DNA of 64,000 nucleotides from Pyropia yezoensis (lineage: Eukaryota; Rhodophyta; Bangiophyceae; Bangiales; Bangiaceae): NCBI GenBank assembly GCA_009829735.1, contig CM020620.1:11901420-11965419 (forward strand), given 5' to 3'. Below, one piece after another: positions 10,601 through 22,100 of the stretch. A program made the translations under genes and the position numbers. Within the stretch, counting starts at the first letter, position 1. The number at the start of each line of letters is the position of its first letter. The notes under the pieces are model-generated. The model was given only the letters and a program-made list of their open reading frames with translations. It had not been told where the DNA came from and did no database searches.

Positions 10601-11559
10601 GGGGGGGGGGGGGGGGAGCATGGAGGGGAGGGTTCTGCAGCAGCATGGCAACACTGGCGGTAGTGACGGTGGCGGCGAGGGTGAGCCCGTGGAGGGGGAC
10701 GCCGCGCATGCGGCTTGCTGGCCGGCGGTGCCTGCCCCTCCGAGCAACTGGCTGGTTGTCTCACCGCGTATACCTAGCGGTGGAGACCGGTGGAGACCGA
10801 CGCGGACGACGACCGACGACGAATACGTCCAAATCCCGGTACTCGAAAAGACCCAGGCTCGCCCCACACTTGCCCCTCGCGTCGAGTACAGAGGGGGGGC
10901 GGGGGCGATCCACAGACGGCCGGGGCGGACGGAGTGGACAGAGTCGACACAACAGCGACGGGCGATGGACAGCAACTTCGTAGGACATGGACGGGACAGG
11001 CGTACGAGGACGACGGAGAGCGGCTGATCACGGGGTAAAGGACAGTGGACGCCAGGCAGGGATGTACCGATACAATGAGCTTTCACCAGCAGGCCTCCGA
11101 TGAATAGGTGGCCAGGTGCCTGCTTGCCTCCCAACCGACTCTCAGCGGCGTCTGACCGACCGACTGGCAGTGTGTCGGTGTAGCAAGGCATGGCCCATGC
11201 ACCGCCAGTGCCAACATTTGAAAGGCACGCAGTCAGTGACAACGACAGGGCCAGCCGGCGGGCAGAGGTGTGCCAGCCCACACCATTGCCGACGAGGTCA
11301 AACCATCGAATCACGTACCTGACGAGGCCATTACATGTCTGGCAACGGCACCGCACCCGACTCGTGAATGGTGAACAGGTAAGTTCAACTTCTCGCCCCC
11401 CACAACACCCCTTTCCCTCATGAAAGTTGTCAATTCGCCGAAAAGACATTAACAAAGACCAAAGAATCAAAATCATGACGCAATCGGAAAACAATTATTC
11501 ACGCGTGCACACAAAAGAACAACTTTGTGACCGCCCAACTCGTTTCCTTATGCACCAAA
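7674..11559. other. Homopolymer-rich intergenic DNA, no supported gene
   Basis: This stretch contains very long C or G runs, including C20 at 8163-8182, C23 at 8350-8372, C28 at 9175-9202 and G23 at 10594-10616. Long Pro/Gly/Arg frames occur on both strands and are composition artefacts. 9600-9800 and 11000-11560 are closer to average composition but hold no frame I recognise. Confidence 0.6.
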
Positions 11560-12235
11560 CGCGAGACGTCAGCTCTGGCGAACAATTTCGACAAAGATCC
11601 GAAGAGCGTTATGTACATAACGCGCCACGATCTGTCTGCCATGCCTCAACGCCCAGATTTTCCAAAGGCTCACCTGTCGCGTTATGTACGGTTAGCTCTG
11701 GCGAACAATCTCGACAAAGATCCAAAGAGCGTTATGTACATATTGTGCGTCCCACAAAAAGTAGACGTGCACGGGTCGTGCAGTGTGGGTTTGATTGGTC
11801 CAGTGGCCCATATTTGACATGATCACGACACGAGCACGTCCACTTTTTACGGGACGCACTATAACGCGCCACGGTCTGTCTGCCATGCCGCCAAACCCAG
11901 ATTGTTCAAGGGCTCACATGTCGTGTTATGTACATAACGCGACACGGTCAACCCAGGCTAGTTATCGTGACGATCCAAGTGCTCGCCAGACACGTTCTGT
12001 ACATAACGCGCCAAGGTCTGTCCACCATGCCACAACTCCTAGATTCTCAAAAAGGCTTACCTCACGCGTTATGTACATAACGCGACACGGTCAGCCATGG
12101 CAATCTGTCGTGACGATCCCGAGTGCTCGCCAGACGCGTTATGTACAAAACGCGACTCGGTCTGCCCTGGCCAAGTCCCGACCAACATCCGACCGTGGAG
12201 CGTACCCATCTGTTGCGTTATGCACATAACATGGC
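11560..12235. repeat. Array of 18-bp palindromes at ~73-bp spacing
   Basis: The palindrome GCGTTATGTACATAACGC or a close variant occurs at 11606, 11679 (left half only), 11729 (split by a MITE), 11923, 11992, 12066, 12136 and 12215. Spacings are mostly 69-79 bp, with one of 50; the 11729-11923 interval is 73 bp once the MITE and its duplicated TA are removed. Spacers fall into three recurring types: one containing CGAACAAT(T/C)TCGACAAAGATCC, one containing CCAGATT.TC.A.AGGCT, and one containing CGTGACGATCC(A/C)AGTGCTCGCC. The array is AT-richer than its surroundings. It may bind a dimeric protein or be a satellite; the sequence does not decide. Confidence 0.8.
11743..11861. mobile_element. 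119-bp MITE with TA target duplication (Tc1/mariner-like)
   Basis: The termini are inverted repeats, TTGTGCGTCCC at left and the complement of TAGTGCGTCCC at right. Similarity extends inward for about 37 bp (about 31 matches). It is flanked by TA on both sides (11741-11742 and 11862-11863). Removing the insert and one TA restores a GCGTTATGTACATAACGC palindrome exactly and restores the normal array spacing. Length, TIRs and TA duplication fit a non-autonomous Tc1/mariner-type element. No transposase is encoded. Confidence 0.85.
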
Positions 12236-12313
12236 GTGACTCAAGACTAATGGTGGTACCATGGGCCACACACGCCCCCGCCCCCCCCCCTCACCCCCCC
12301 CCTCCCCATCGCC

Positions 12314-12382
12314 CAACAAGAGTGCCTTGCCATATGAACCTTTCTCCAACAAGAGTGCCTTACCATATGAACCTTTCTCCAA
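12314..12382. repeat. 33-bp tandem duplication
   Basis: CAACAAGAGTGCCTT(G/A)CCATATGAACC... occurs twice head to tail at 12314 and 12347, with the first bases of a third copy at 12380. The copies differ by one base. The surrounding 12236-12563 otherwise holds C-rich tracts and no gene. Confidence 0.85.
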
Positions 12383-12563
12383 CCTGTCACGCCACTCAAA
12401 ACGTCAACGACAGCAGTTGTCGACTACACTGGGGAACAACCGGCCACAACATGAAAAGCGACACCTTCAAAGCATAAAACAGAGGGGGTGCCGTACAGTC
12501 CCACCCCCCCTCCCCCCCGCCCCCCCCCCCCCCCGCCCCCCCACTCGACGCTGAAACCCCCGA

Positions 12564-15500
12564 CTAGTACACCCTGTCGGGAGCCACAATGTCGATGTGC
12601 TCGCGGCCCGGTAGACTTGGCCGCCTCCACCTACGGCGGACGTTGTCCCACCAGCTCTTCCAGACACCTCCAGAGCTTGAAAGGTAGTCCATGTCACCAA
12701 TCACGTGAAGATGGCTCTGTGCCCGCGACATCATGACGTTCATGCGCCGCTCGTCGGACAAAAAGTCGGTGCTCCCGCCGGGTGTCACCCCAGGCTCTGA
12801 CCGCACGAGGGAGAGTATGACACAATCCACAGAAGCGCCTTGGCGGCCATCCACGGTGGACACCCTGACGTTTGCATGTGGTCTGTCCGGCAGCCGCCCG
12901 CTCTCTGTCACCGACCGCACGACTTCATTCAGCTTGTTCCGCTGCGCAGTGTACGGGGTGAGAAGCATCACCTTCAGCTCGGTAGCCCCTCTGGACGTCG
13001 CCCACGTAAGCAGTAGATCCGTAAGAGCCATCTCGACCAACCGAAGCTCTGCAACGTTAATCAGGCTCTTGTTGTTGGGGGTGGTGGAATCCAACTTGTG
13101 CGCCCGATCGTCGGCCGGCAGGCGGGAAGTGTCTGTCACTTGCAGCCCACCGAAGCGAGTACGCCGACTCGGATGGTTTAGCCATGCGGGTATTCCAAAC
13201 CCCTCCTCATGGCAGGCCTTGGGCCCGCGCCCGTCCGACCACATGCCAATGTGCCTGTAAAAGACTTGTCGGAGGAGGGACCATAACAGCGGCCGCATGC
13301 GGTACTGCACGGACAGGATGACGCAAGCGGTTAGAAACCTGGCGAGCCGCTAAAAAAACGCTCTATGTCATCGGCCGTGTCTCGCCTCTGTACAATATGC
13401 CGGCGCTCGGCCTCAGCTGGGCATTGTCGCCAATAAGGACAATGCACTTGGACCGCTCTGCCGGATGAACGTCCTCTTCTTCGTCTGACGAGCCACCCGC
13501 ACGCCCTGCCCGCTTGACGCGAACAATGGCGGCGATAGACGCAGGGACGCTTGTTGCCGCACCCTCGTCAATGATAATGGCGTCGAAGCCTTGACCCCCC
13601 ACGAGCCCCCCCGTCGACGTTGATGTCGGTGTGACAATGACGGACGCACCGCCCACGATGCGCTTGCGGAGCTCCCTTTCTGCACGCTGCTGGCGACGCA
13701 AGGCAGCCTCCAGGGCTTTCTCAGCATCGGCACTCTCCTCGAGGAGTTTGTGTGACCCACATGCGTCCGGCTCTGCACCCTGGGCGCGGGAAAGATCCAC
13801 ACGACCGCCCACATCGGCCACCCGTGCCCTTGCCCGTTCCACCGCGACTGTCACGGACGGGTAGGCGACAGGAAGGCGCTCGTCCACCACGGCGTCAATG
13901 TGCGTCGTCCTGGCACGGTGGCCACCCGGAGGCGGTTCACCCACATGGAGGAGCGTCACGGCATCGGGTTTCGCGACGCCGTGTCGACTGACAGCCCCCG
14001 ACGGACAGAACAACTCGTGCACTGCGTCCAATAGCTCGTCACACGCCGTGTTGGTGCGCGACGTGAGCAGGACCCGCCCGTCCGGCAGGGTCCCAAGTAC
14101 CATGTCCACCATGGAAAAAATGGCGCGTGTCTTGCCCGTCCCGGGGGGGCCCGTCACCAGCTGCACGTCACACTCGTCCGACAACAGCCCCGGCGCATGC
14201 AATTGACTGCGTGCCACTGGAACCCGTCCAGGTGGGCGTAGCGTGGAGGAGCGCTCGGCAGGAGGGGAGGCCCCGGTGCCGGTACAGGTACCACCTGCTG
14301 TCCCCCGTGCGGAGGCGTTGCGTGGATGGCGAGCGCCCTCCGCATGACTGACGGAAGAAGGTCCCAGTGGCTGAGGCCGCCAAACTCGCGGCTGTCCGAC
14401 AGGACACTGTGAGATAGGGTGACGACCATATTCGCCGACCGGCAATGGCACACCCGCTGCACGTCTGAACGACGCACCGCAGACCACCACCGCCGGGGAG
14501 GACCGGAAGCGCCACATTGGCGTGCCGTGCCGCCTTCATCGTCCTGCTCGTCTAGCCCCGGGCAAGGCGTCTTGTCCACCCACCACTGGCCTGCCCCCGT
14601 GGGCGGTGGGCCACCAACCCCCCCGCCGGGTTGCCCCTCCTTGTCCTCGCAGCGGCCAATGAAAACTGCGTCCAGGGGGGTGCTGCACACCGAGCCCACG
14701 GGTTCCAGAACCCACAAGGCACACAAATCACCCGGGGTGGCGTCTGTGGGGTCCACTTGACACTCTCCCCCGCGGTCCTTGTGGCAGCGGTGGCGCCCAG
14801 CGGATCCCCTGGTAGGGTGGCCGCCCCCTCCGAGGGGACCACTCCGGGGGGCGGGCATACGCACGAGCACGCTGTACATGCGACACGCCCGCGGGTCGTC
14901 CAAGATGGAGCCACCCACCTACGGCGACGACAGGGTGATGGGCGCGTCGATGCGAGCCACGCCAAAGCGGGAGCCCAGCGACGACGTGGTCACACGCCCA
15001 CTGCGTCCGCCGCCGCCATGGCCCTTGTTGCTCCCTTCGATAGACTGTGCCACCGCCTCTGTACCGCGGGCGGCGAGCTGGCACAAGGTGACGACAACGA
15101 TGGCCTGCCAGTGGCCCCCAGCTCCTCTTGCGTACAACGGGGACAGGCGCAGGTGGGTTGGGACACGCTTCCACCCAGACTCGAACGTACAAAGCGTCAA
15201 CTGACCGAGCGCCACACGATCACCATCCGCGCCACACAGCAAGGGAGGACTGGCCTCGGTGGCACCACCCCCCGCCGCCGCCGCCGCCACGGGTAGAGGT
15301 ACACCGGTGGAGGACGCGCCCCCCCCACCAGCCGGGGCCCTGATACCAGCGCCCACACCGACATTCGCACCTCGAACAACAGCGGCACCCGCGTCCGCAA
15401 CTGCAGCGCCGGCGGCAGAGGGCTCACCACCCAGAGCCACTGCCGAGGCCACTGCAGCCGCACCCGCGGCGTCGGCTGCTGCAGCGGTACGAGGAGGCCC

Positions 15501-17300
15501 AGCAGCAGCAGGAGCCGCTCCGCCAACGCCCGCCGCGTCGGCCACGACCGTCGCATCCACGGACCCTGCGACTATACCCGCAGCCGATGCAGCGCCTGGA
15601 GCAGCGGTAGCAGAGACCTCTGGTACGGAGGGCCCGCCTCGGACGGCTGCAGTCGCGGCGGAGGTTGCAGCACTTCCAGGCACTGCTGCACGGGCGCCCA
15701 TTTGGACCACCCGGGCGACACTGACGACAGTCACACCATCGTTCTCTGCGTCATCCCAGTCATCGTCGTCGTCAATGAACACAATGACGTTACAGGGTTC
15801 CGCATTGTAGACAGGGGAAGCTGCCTGCCCAGCCAACACATTGTCTGGGACCGCCACTGCGGGAAGGTAGCACGCAAACTCGACTTCGCCCCACGCGTCG
15901 TCGCCAATGGAAATGGCGTCTGGGTCACCGGATGGGCTCGCCCTGTCCTTACCGGGCGTTGCGGGTGGCAGTCCATCGTCCTCGGCACCCGAGCCGGCAC
16001 CCGCCCCAGCGGCAGCTGCTGCACCCGCCCCAGTGGCAGCCGCCGCAACCGCACCAGCCCCGACGACAGCTGCTGCTGCACCCACACCCGCCTCTGCGTC
16101 GTCTGGCACAGCATACCCGCTCAGTATTTCGTCGATGCGCTCTCGTAGTCGTACGACCAGGGGGCTGGCCCGCTTGCCAGGCCTGGCCGGCGGACAGAGC
16201 GCACTCCTCAGCGCGTGCAGGGCCCCCGGACAGGTCGTACCACCGATTTTTCCGACCCAGGGCCGCAGGCCCAACGGTGACGCCAACCAATCCAACGTTG
16301 ACTGGGCCAACACCCGCCGAGATGCCCACACGCCAACCGCAAGAGGGGTCCGCACCAGGTCACGGACGGCCGCGAAGGACAACCAGTTGTATAGCGACCG
16401 GCCCGCCTCCTCGTGCCCGACAAGAACCTCCCAAAGCCACGGGAGTGCCTCCACCCACTCGTTGACAACGGGGGCCAGGTTGGCCACGTCCATGATATCG
16501 AAGTGTGTGCAGAACTGCTTGCGGTCGGAGAGTAGGATGAGGCACGAGACAAAGACCCTTCGGACGACACCCCGTGTGCCCGTCACGTCTCAGTGGATGC
16601 CCAGTCGCATGAGCAGGTGAAAGACACGGGCGAGCGCCCCGCTCGCCCACAGGTTAAGCGACTCGCCGGGTGAGTCCGCAGGCGGGCGCCCCGCACCCAC
16701 GTCCGCCAACACTTGTCGGCTGCTCCGCACAAACGCCATACGTACGGCAAAATGCTGCAGGGGGACACCTTTCCAGGCACGATCATCCCGGCGAGCGCGC
16801 ACAGAGACGTCCAGCAAGTGCAGGGGGTTTTCGATGAAGCGCAGGGCGTCAAAAGGTCGTGGGGGGCCACTCGAAGACAGACCCGGGGCGGGAGCGCTGG
16901 TGGTCTCGCGGGCGGACACAGCGCGCCCCCCCTCATCGGACGGGACGGGTGCACACCCATCCAACAGGTCCGTGATGGACCACGACTCAGACCCACCGCC
17001 CCCCTGCTCACCCACACCGGACAGGCAGCGGATGACCTGCCGGGCGGTCCGTCGGAAGTGTGAACTGGGGGCTACCAGCCACCCGACGCCAGTGTCTGAA
17101 GCAGTCACACTCGCAAAACATGAAAACAGGGCCGCAGCCGGCGCGACAGCAGTAGGAGCACCCGGAGAGCCCAGGACGGACGAAAACAGCAACGCCGTCT
17201 TGTCACATATGACGGTTTTCCATGCGTCGACCTCTTTGAAGGCGACGAAGAAGTCTGTCGGCAACATTGCCAACGAAAGACTTGTGCCTAATACATGCAT
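12564..17300 (-). pseudogene. Sen1/senataxin-type SF1 RNA-DNA helicase, disrupted
   Basis: Superfamily 1 (UPF1/Sen1 group) helicase motifs appear in order on the minus strand: motif I GPPGTGKT (14128-14151), motif II DEGA (~13570), motif III GDNAQLRP (~13415), motif IV QYRM (~13305), motif V VDGRQGASVDCVILS and motif VI RRMNVMMSRA (~12730). A long N-terminal part (to an ATG at 17300) includes helical segments and an Ala/acidic linker and precedes a 1B-like segment. Family members unwind RNA:DNA hybrids in transcription termination. The frame is broken by an in-frame TGA at 16587-16589, an in-frame TAG at 14919-14921, and frame changes near 14200, 13378 and 13330, where conserved sequence simply continues in another frame. 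Nothing near the breaks makes a convincing intron, so I favour a decaying gene; assembly errors remain possible. It diverges from NAA20. Confidence 0.75.
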
Positions 17301-17657
17301 GGAATGGTATAGTGTTTCCCGGGGGCTCAACTATCCTTTCCCCACCAGGATAACTTGTCTTACTCAGACGTGCATGCTCATAAGTATGTACTGTATTTCT
17401 GTACATACTGCACATACGTCCCACTATTTAATGCAGTCCATCGCCGCAATGGTGGTGGCACCGCTCGACCGCACGAACGCGTGTTTTCTCCAGTATGCCC
17501 AGAGTTACCACCTGCAGCGCGGCGACGCGAGTTTTTTCTTCATCTTGCGTTCTTGTTCTCCTCTCTTGCTCGCTTCGTCCTCCTCACCTCGTCAGGGCTT
17601 TCCGTGCCACACGGTGACCTTGGGGACAGCGGCGGCGGCGGCGTGACGCGGCGGGCC
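17301..17657. promoter_or_regulatory. Shared upstream region between the divergent helicase and NAA20 genes
   Basis: This 357-bp stretch is AT-richer than its flanks and lies between the two outward-facing start codons. On the minus side it contains a TTAAATAG-like box. A CATGCATGG-type sequence overlaps the helicase start. A pyrimidine-rich TTCTTGTTCTCCTCTCTTGC tract precedes the NAA20 ATG. The division of promoter function is inferred from position only. Confidence 0.4.
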
Positions 17658-18984
17658 ATGGCGACCACCCGCCGCTTCCAGCCCAACGACCTCCTCCGCT
17701 TCAACGCGGTCAATGTGGACAAGCTCACCGAGACCGTACGTCCCGCCGCTGCTCCGTGCTGCCCGCACGGGTGCGCCCGTCGCCCGTTGAGGGAGGGTGG
17801 AGGGGGGGGCGGACGGGAGGAAGAGGTGTAGAGGGGGCTGGCGGCGCTCTCTCGGGCGCCGAGCCGCCACGGTAGGTGGCTGACTGCCTGGCAGCAACTG
17901 GTTTTTTCTTACCACCAAGGAACCGCCCGTGGTCGGGGGGTTCTTTTGTTGTGTTTGTGGTCGAATCCTTCTGGTGCGTCTCTGCCGCCGCGTGCGGCGC
18001 GCGCCTACTCGTTCCCCTCTCCTCCCCATGACACCCTGCCCCACCCACACCTTGCCCCCCCCCCCCCCCCCCCGCCTGGGCGGTGGGCGGTGGTGGTTGC
18101 GGCGGTGCTGGTGACGGCGACGGCGGCGGCGGCCGTGGTGGCCACCCGGACGCGCCTGTGGTACGCGCAGTACAACGTGGGCTTTTACTACACCTACCTG
18201 ACGCAGCACCCCGACATCCAGGTGGTGGTGTCCTCCCCCGCGGACCAAGTCATTGCGTACAGTACGTTTGGGCGGCCGCTGCCCTTTGTGGGTGCCTACG
18301 CGCTGGCGTCGCCACGCTCCTGACCCTCCCCCGCCCCCCCCCCCGCGTCCCCCCTGGGGGAGCAACCACCGCCTTACGGTGAGAACCGCCTCGCACCTGA
18401 GCGTTGTCGGTGCGTTGCCGGCGGGCCGCTGCGCCCGCTCTCGCCCCTCCCACGCCGCACGTGCAGCGACTGACGGCCGGCATGACCCACGCAGGTCATG
18501 CCCTCACGTTGCTCTCCCGCCCCCTTCTCTCCTGGCGGCGCCCCCTGCTCCCCCCCCACCGCCCCTACCCCCCTTCTTTCCCCCCCCCCCCCCCCCCCCC
18601 CCCGTGCTGGCCAAAGGGGAGGGCCCCCCCCCCCACCACCACGGCCACCTATCGGCAGTGACGGTGGCGCCCACACACCGGCGGCTGGGCCTGGCCGCCC
18701 GGCTGCTCGCCAGCCTCGAAGCCACCTGCGAGTCCTCCGCCATTCGCGCCACCTTTGTGGACCTGTACGTCCGGTCGGGTAACGCGGTGGCGATTGACAT
18801 GTACAGGCGGTTTGGATACGTCGCCCACCGGATCATTCGCGGATACTACTCTGGAGGGGGGGGGGAGGGGGAGGGGGGGGAGAGCGACGCCCTCGACATG
18901 CGAAAGGGCCTCGCCTGGGGGCGCCCCGCCGTCGAGATGGAGGGGGGGGACGTCAACGTACGGGAGGTGTACCTGTCATTGTAA
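17658..18984 (+). CDS. NAA20: N-terminal acetyltransferase B catalytic subunit NAA20, three exons
   Basis: Exon 1 (17658-17735, 26 codons) encodes MATTRRFQPNDLLRFN...LTET, the hallmark NAA20 N terminus, and ends at a GTACGT donor. Exon 2 (18171-18261) encodes YNVGFYYTYLTQHPD...IAY and ends at another GTACGT donor. Exon 3 carries the GNAT core: HGHLSAVTVAPTHRRLGLA (acetyl-CoA binding R/Q-x-x-G-x-G/A type loop), FVDLYVRSGNAVAIDMYRR and YYSG...DMRKGL, ending in TAA at 18982-18984. NAA20 acetylates Met-Asp, Met-Glu and Met-Asn N termini in the NatB complex with NAA25. The exon 3 acceptor is unclear: after a C24 run (18580-18603) the only nearby AG is within the Lys codon of the expected GKGEG motif. 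A low-complexity Gly/Glu insert lies in exon 3. Identity is secure; exon 3 start is not. Confidence 0.9.
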
Positions 18985-19172
18985 TGGAGGAGGGGGGGAG
19001 GGGGGGGTCGGGCAGCGTTTCCTCTCCCACATGGCGAGCATGACCGCTACCCCAGCCGGCGGGCTCTGGCTGACGGGTGGGAAAAACTAAGGATGGGGCG
19101 TCCGATACCCCAGAGCGATGGCAGTGCATCTGGTGGCCGGCTGCCCAGCGGGCGCGCGCGCACGCACCCTCC

Positions 19173-22100
19173 TCAGCCTAGAGGCCTATGCCGCCCCCTG
19201 GCGGGGCCGCCGGCCCACACCGCGGCCGTCCCGCGCGGGCGGCATTCCCCCCCCGCGCCGCCGACACCACGCGCCCGCGATAGGTGCCATGGCCGCGCGG
19301 CGGCCAGCTGCTCGCGGTGCCGGCGGTCCGCCCTCCCTCCCCCCACCACTAACAGGATGGAGCACAGAAAACGGTGCGCGCCAGCCACCCAGCGGCCAAA
19401 CACCGCACCGTCTGTTCTGCCGGCGGGGGGTCGATCAGACCCCCCCCCCCCCCACCCTCGGGCGCCGCCACCCCCCCTCCCCCTCCCCCCCCCCCCACCA
19501 CCACGGCCGCCATCCCCACCCCCCGTACGCCCCCCCCGGCGCTTCTTGTAGCTGACGCCCATGCGGACGAGCCACCCCTCTGTGCGGCCGCGGCCAATGG
19601 AAAGGCCAGCGCCCGCAAACGCCGCCTCCACCGCCTCCACGTCTACCGTCTCCGCGGCCAGCACCTCGTCGTACAGGCCAGGCACCGCGCGCACGGCGGC
19701 GGCGAGCGCACCGGGCGAGGGAGGAGGGGCCCGCTTCTTGGGCCGCCGCCCCCGCGGATCCGCGGCCGGGGCGGGGGGAGTGCCCGCCACCGCCGCCGAC
19801 GGCGACCGCGACGGCGATGGCGATAGCAGTGCCGACGGCGACGGCGGCGCACCACTACCCACAGACGGCGGGAGGGGAGCGGGTGGGGGGGTGGATGACG
19901 GCGACTTGGAGCCGAAAGGGGGGGTACCGCCGCCGTCGCCGTCGCCGCTGCGCGGCAAGCGGGCGGCCGGCGGCGACAAGAGGCACACCGAGGAGGGTGG
20001 GGACGGCGATGGCGTCCGCGACCGGGACAGCGACTGCAACGGCGGCGCGCGCAGCCACGGCCGCAAGCCAAGCGCCGCCGCGGCGGGCGGCGATACGAGG
20101 TCGAACACCCCCTTCCCGCCCCCCGCAACGGGCGCGCCTGCGGCGGCGGCGGCGGCGGCGGCACTCGCACCCCGCCGCTTGTGGGGGGGCGGCGGTGTGG
20201 ACGGTGCTGCTGCCGCCGCCGCCGGTCCCGCCGGTGACGCGCCCAGCGAGCCAGCGGCCAGGGGGGTGCCGTCGCCGGCCGCCCACAGCACGCCCCCCCT
20301 CCGGCGGGGGTCCCGTTGCGTCAGCGGGGCGGCGATCCCCCCCCCAACAGTGCCGAGCGCGCCACCAGTGGGCGGCGCGCCCACGTCGAGGCGCGGCGCC
20401 CATGGGGCGGGGGGGGCGCCAGCACGCGGGGGCGACCCCCCGGCGAATGGCGGGGGGGCGGGCGCTCCCCGCCCCTCCCCCGACGAGATGGACCCGTCCG
20501 CGGACGGCGGGGGGCCGCCGCCGCGGAGCGGCGTCGGCACCCCAACGCCCTGGTCGGCCCAGGCGTCATCGTCGGGGCCCCAGGGGAAATCGTCTGCGTC
20601 GACGGGGGCAGGGGAGGACCAAGGGGGGGTGTCCCCGGGTGGTGGGGGGGTACCGTCCCGTGGGGGCGGGGAGGCGGGGGAAGATGCGCCAGCGCGGGGA
20701 TGGGGCGGGGGGAAGGATGACGTCGACCGGACGAGGAAGGGGGCGGCGGGAGGGCAGGGCGAGCGGGAGGGGGAAAGAGAGCGAGAGGCGCCCCACGGGC
20801 TCATGGGCTGCGTCAGCAGTGGGGGAGACGCGGACTGGGATGGTGATGATGGGGGCGGGGTCCAGGGGGGGGGTGACGGTGGGGGGGGGGGGACGACGGG
20901 CGCGGCAGCGCCGCGGTCGGAGGCGACGGGGGCGGCGACGACAGGGGTGCCGACGACGAGGGCGGCGCCACGGGGGGGAGCGACGACCGGGGCGGCGACG
21001 GCGGCAGGGGCGGCGACAATGGGGGCGGCGGCACAGGCGGGGACCGAGGGCGCGAGTGCACAGCAGCCCGCGACGATCGCACGGCAGCGCGCCGCCCGCC
21101 GCCACCCGGCGGTGCCACTGGCGGCGTCGGCGTCGGGCTGTCGTCTATGTCGATAATCTCCACTTTTGGGCGTGGCCCCCGGGGAACACCCGCCGTGGCG
21201 GCCGCCGCTGCCGCGTCGACGGGGCCAGCCATCCCGCCCGTCGGGCCAGTACCAGGCGCAGCTGTAGTGGCGGCGGCGGCAGCGGCGGCGCCACCCGCGT
21301 CCATGGCGGAAGCGGCGGCGGCGGCGGCCGTGGCGGCGGCCGCCGCAATCGTCGCCGCGTTGGCAGCCGCGGTGGCGGCCGCCGCCGCGGCGGTGGCGGT
21401 GGCGGCGGCCGTGGCCGCGTCAACGGCGGTGGGGGAATGGCGACTGCCGCCGCCGGGGACACCCACCGCCGTCGCCGTCGCCGCCGCGGCAGGCTCGGCC
21501 GCCGCAACCGCCTCCACATCGACGGGGGCGGCGGCGGTGGCGGCCGCAGACGCGGCGGCGGCCGCAGCGGTGGTGGCGGCGTTGGCCGCGGCGGTGGCCG
21601 CCGCGGCGGCGGTGGCAGCCGCGGCGGCCGCGCCGGGGGGGGTTGGGGGGGGCGCCCCAGCGGGGACCGCGGCGTCCACGTCCACGTCAACGGGGGCGGC
21701 AGGGGCAGCCGCCGGTGCGGCGGCCGGCTCGCCCGCGTCCGCGTCGACCATGACAATGACGGGCGGTGGGAGCCGCCGCCCCGCCGGCGGAGGCTCCCCC
21801 CGGTTGGTCGGGCCAAATCCCCACGCGGCAACGGCCTCCCCCCCCTCCCCCGCCAGCGACGTGGGCGAAAACTGCAGCGGCAGCACCCGCCCCCGCGCGG
21901 CAAAGGCGGCCACCGACGCGCCCCCCCCCCCCCCCCCCCCACGACCTCCCCCTCCCCACTCGCGCCATCCCCGCCCCCACAGTACAAGCACGCGTCGGCG
22001 CGGGCGACCGCCACCCGCGCCGCCGCCGCGTCCCGCACCCCCCGCAGGCGGCCGAGCCGCGCAGACGGCACGGACCGCAGGGCCGCCAGGCCGCCTACGC

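Noticed and set aside
11560-12235. CRISPR array
   Set aside because: The regular palindromes resemble one, but spacers fall into repeating families, repeats vary, no cas genes exist, and the genome is eukaryotic.
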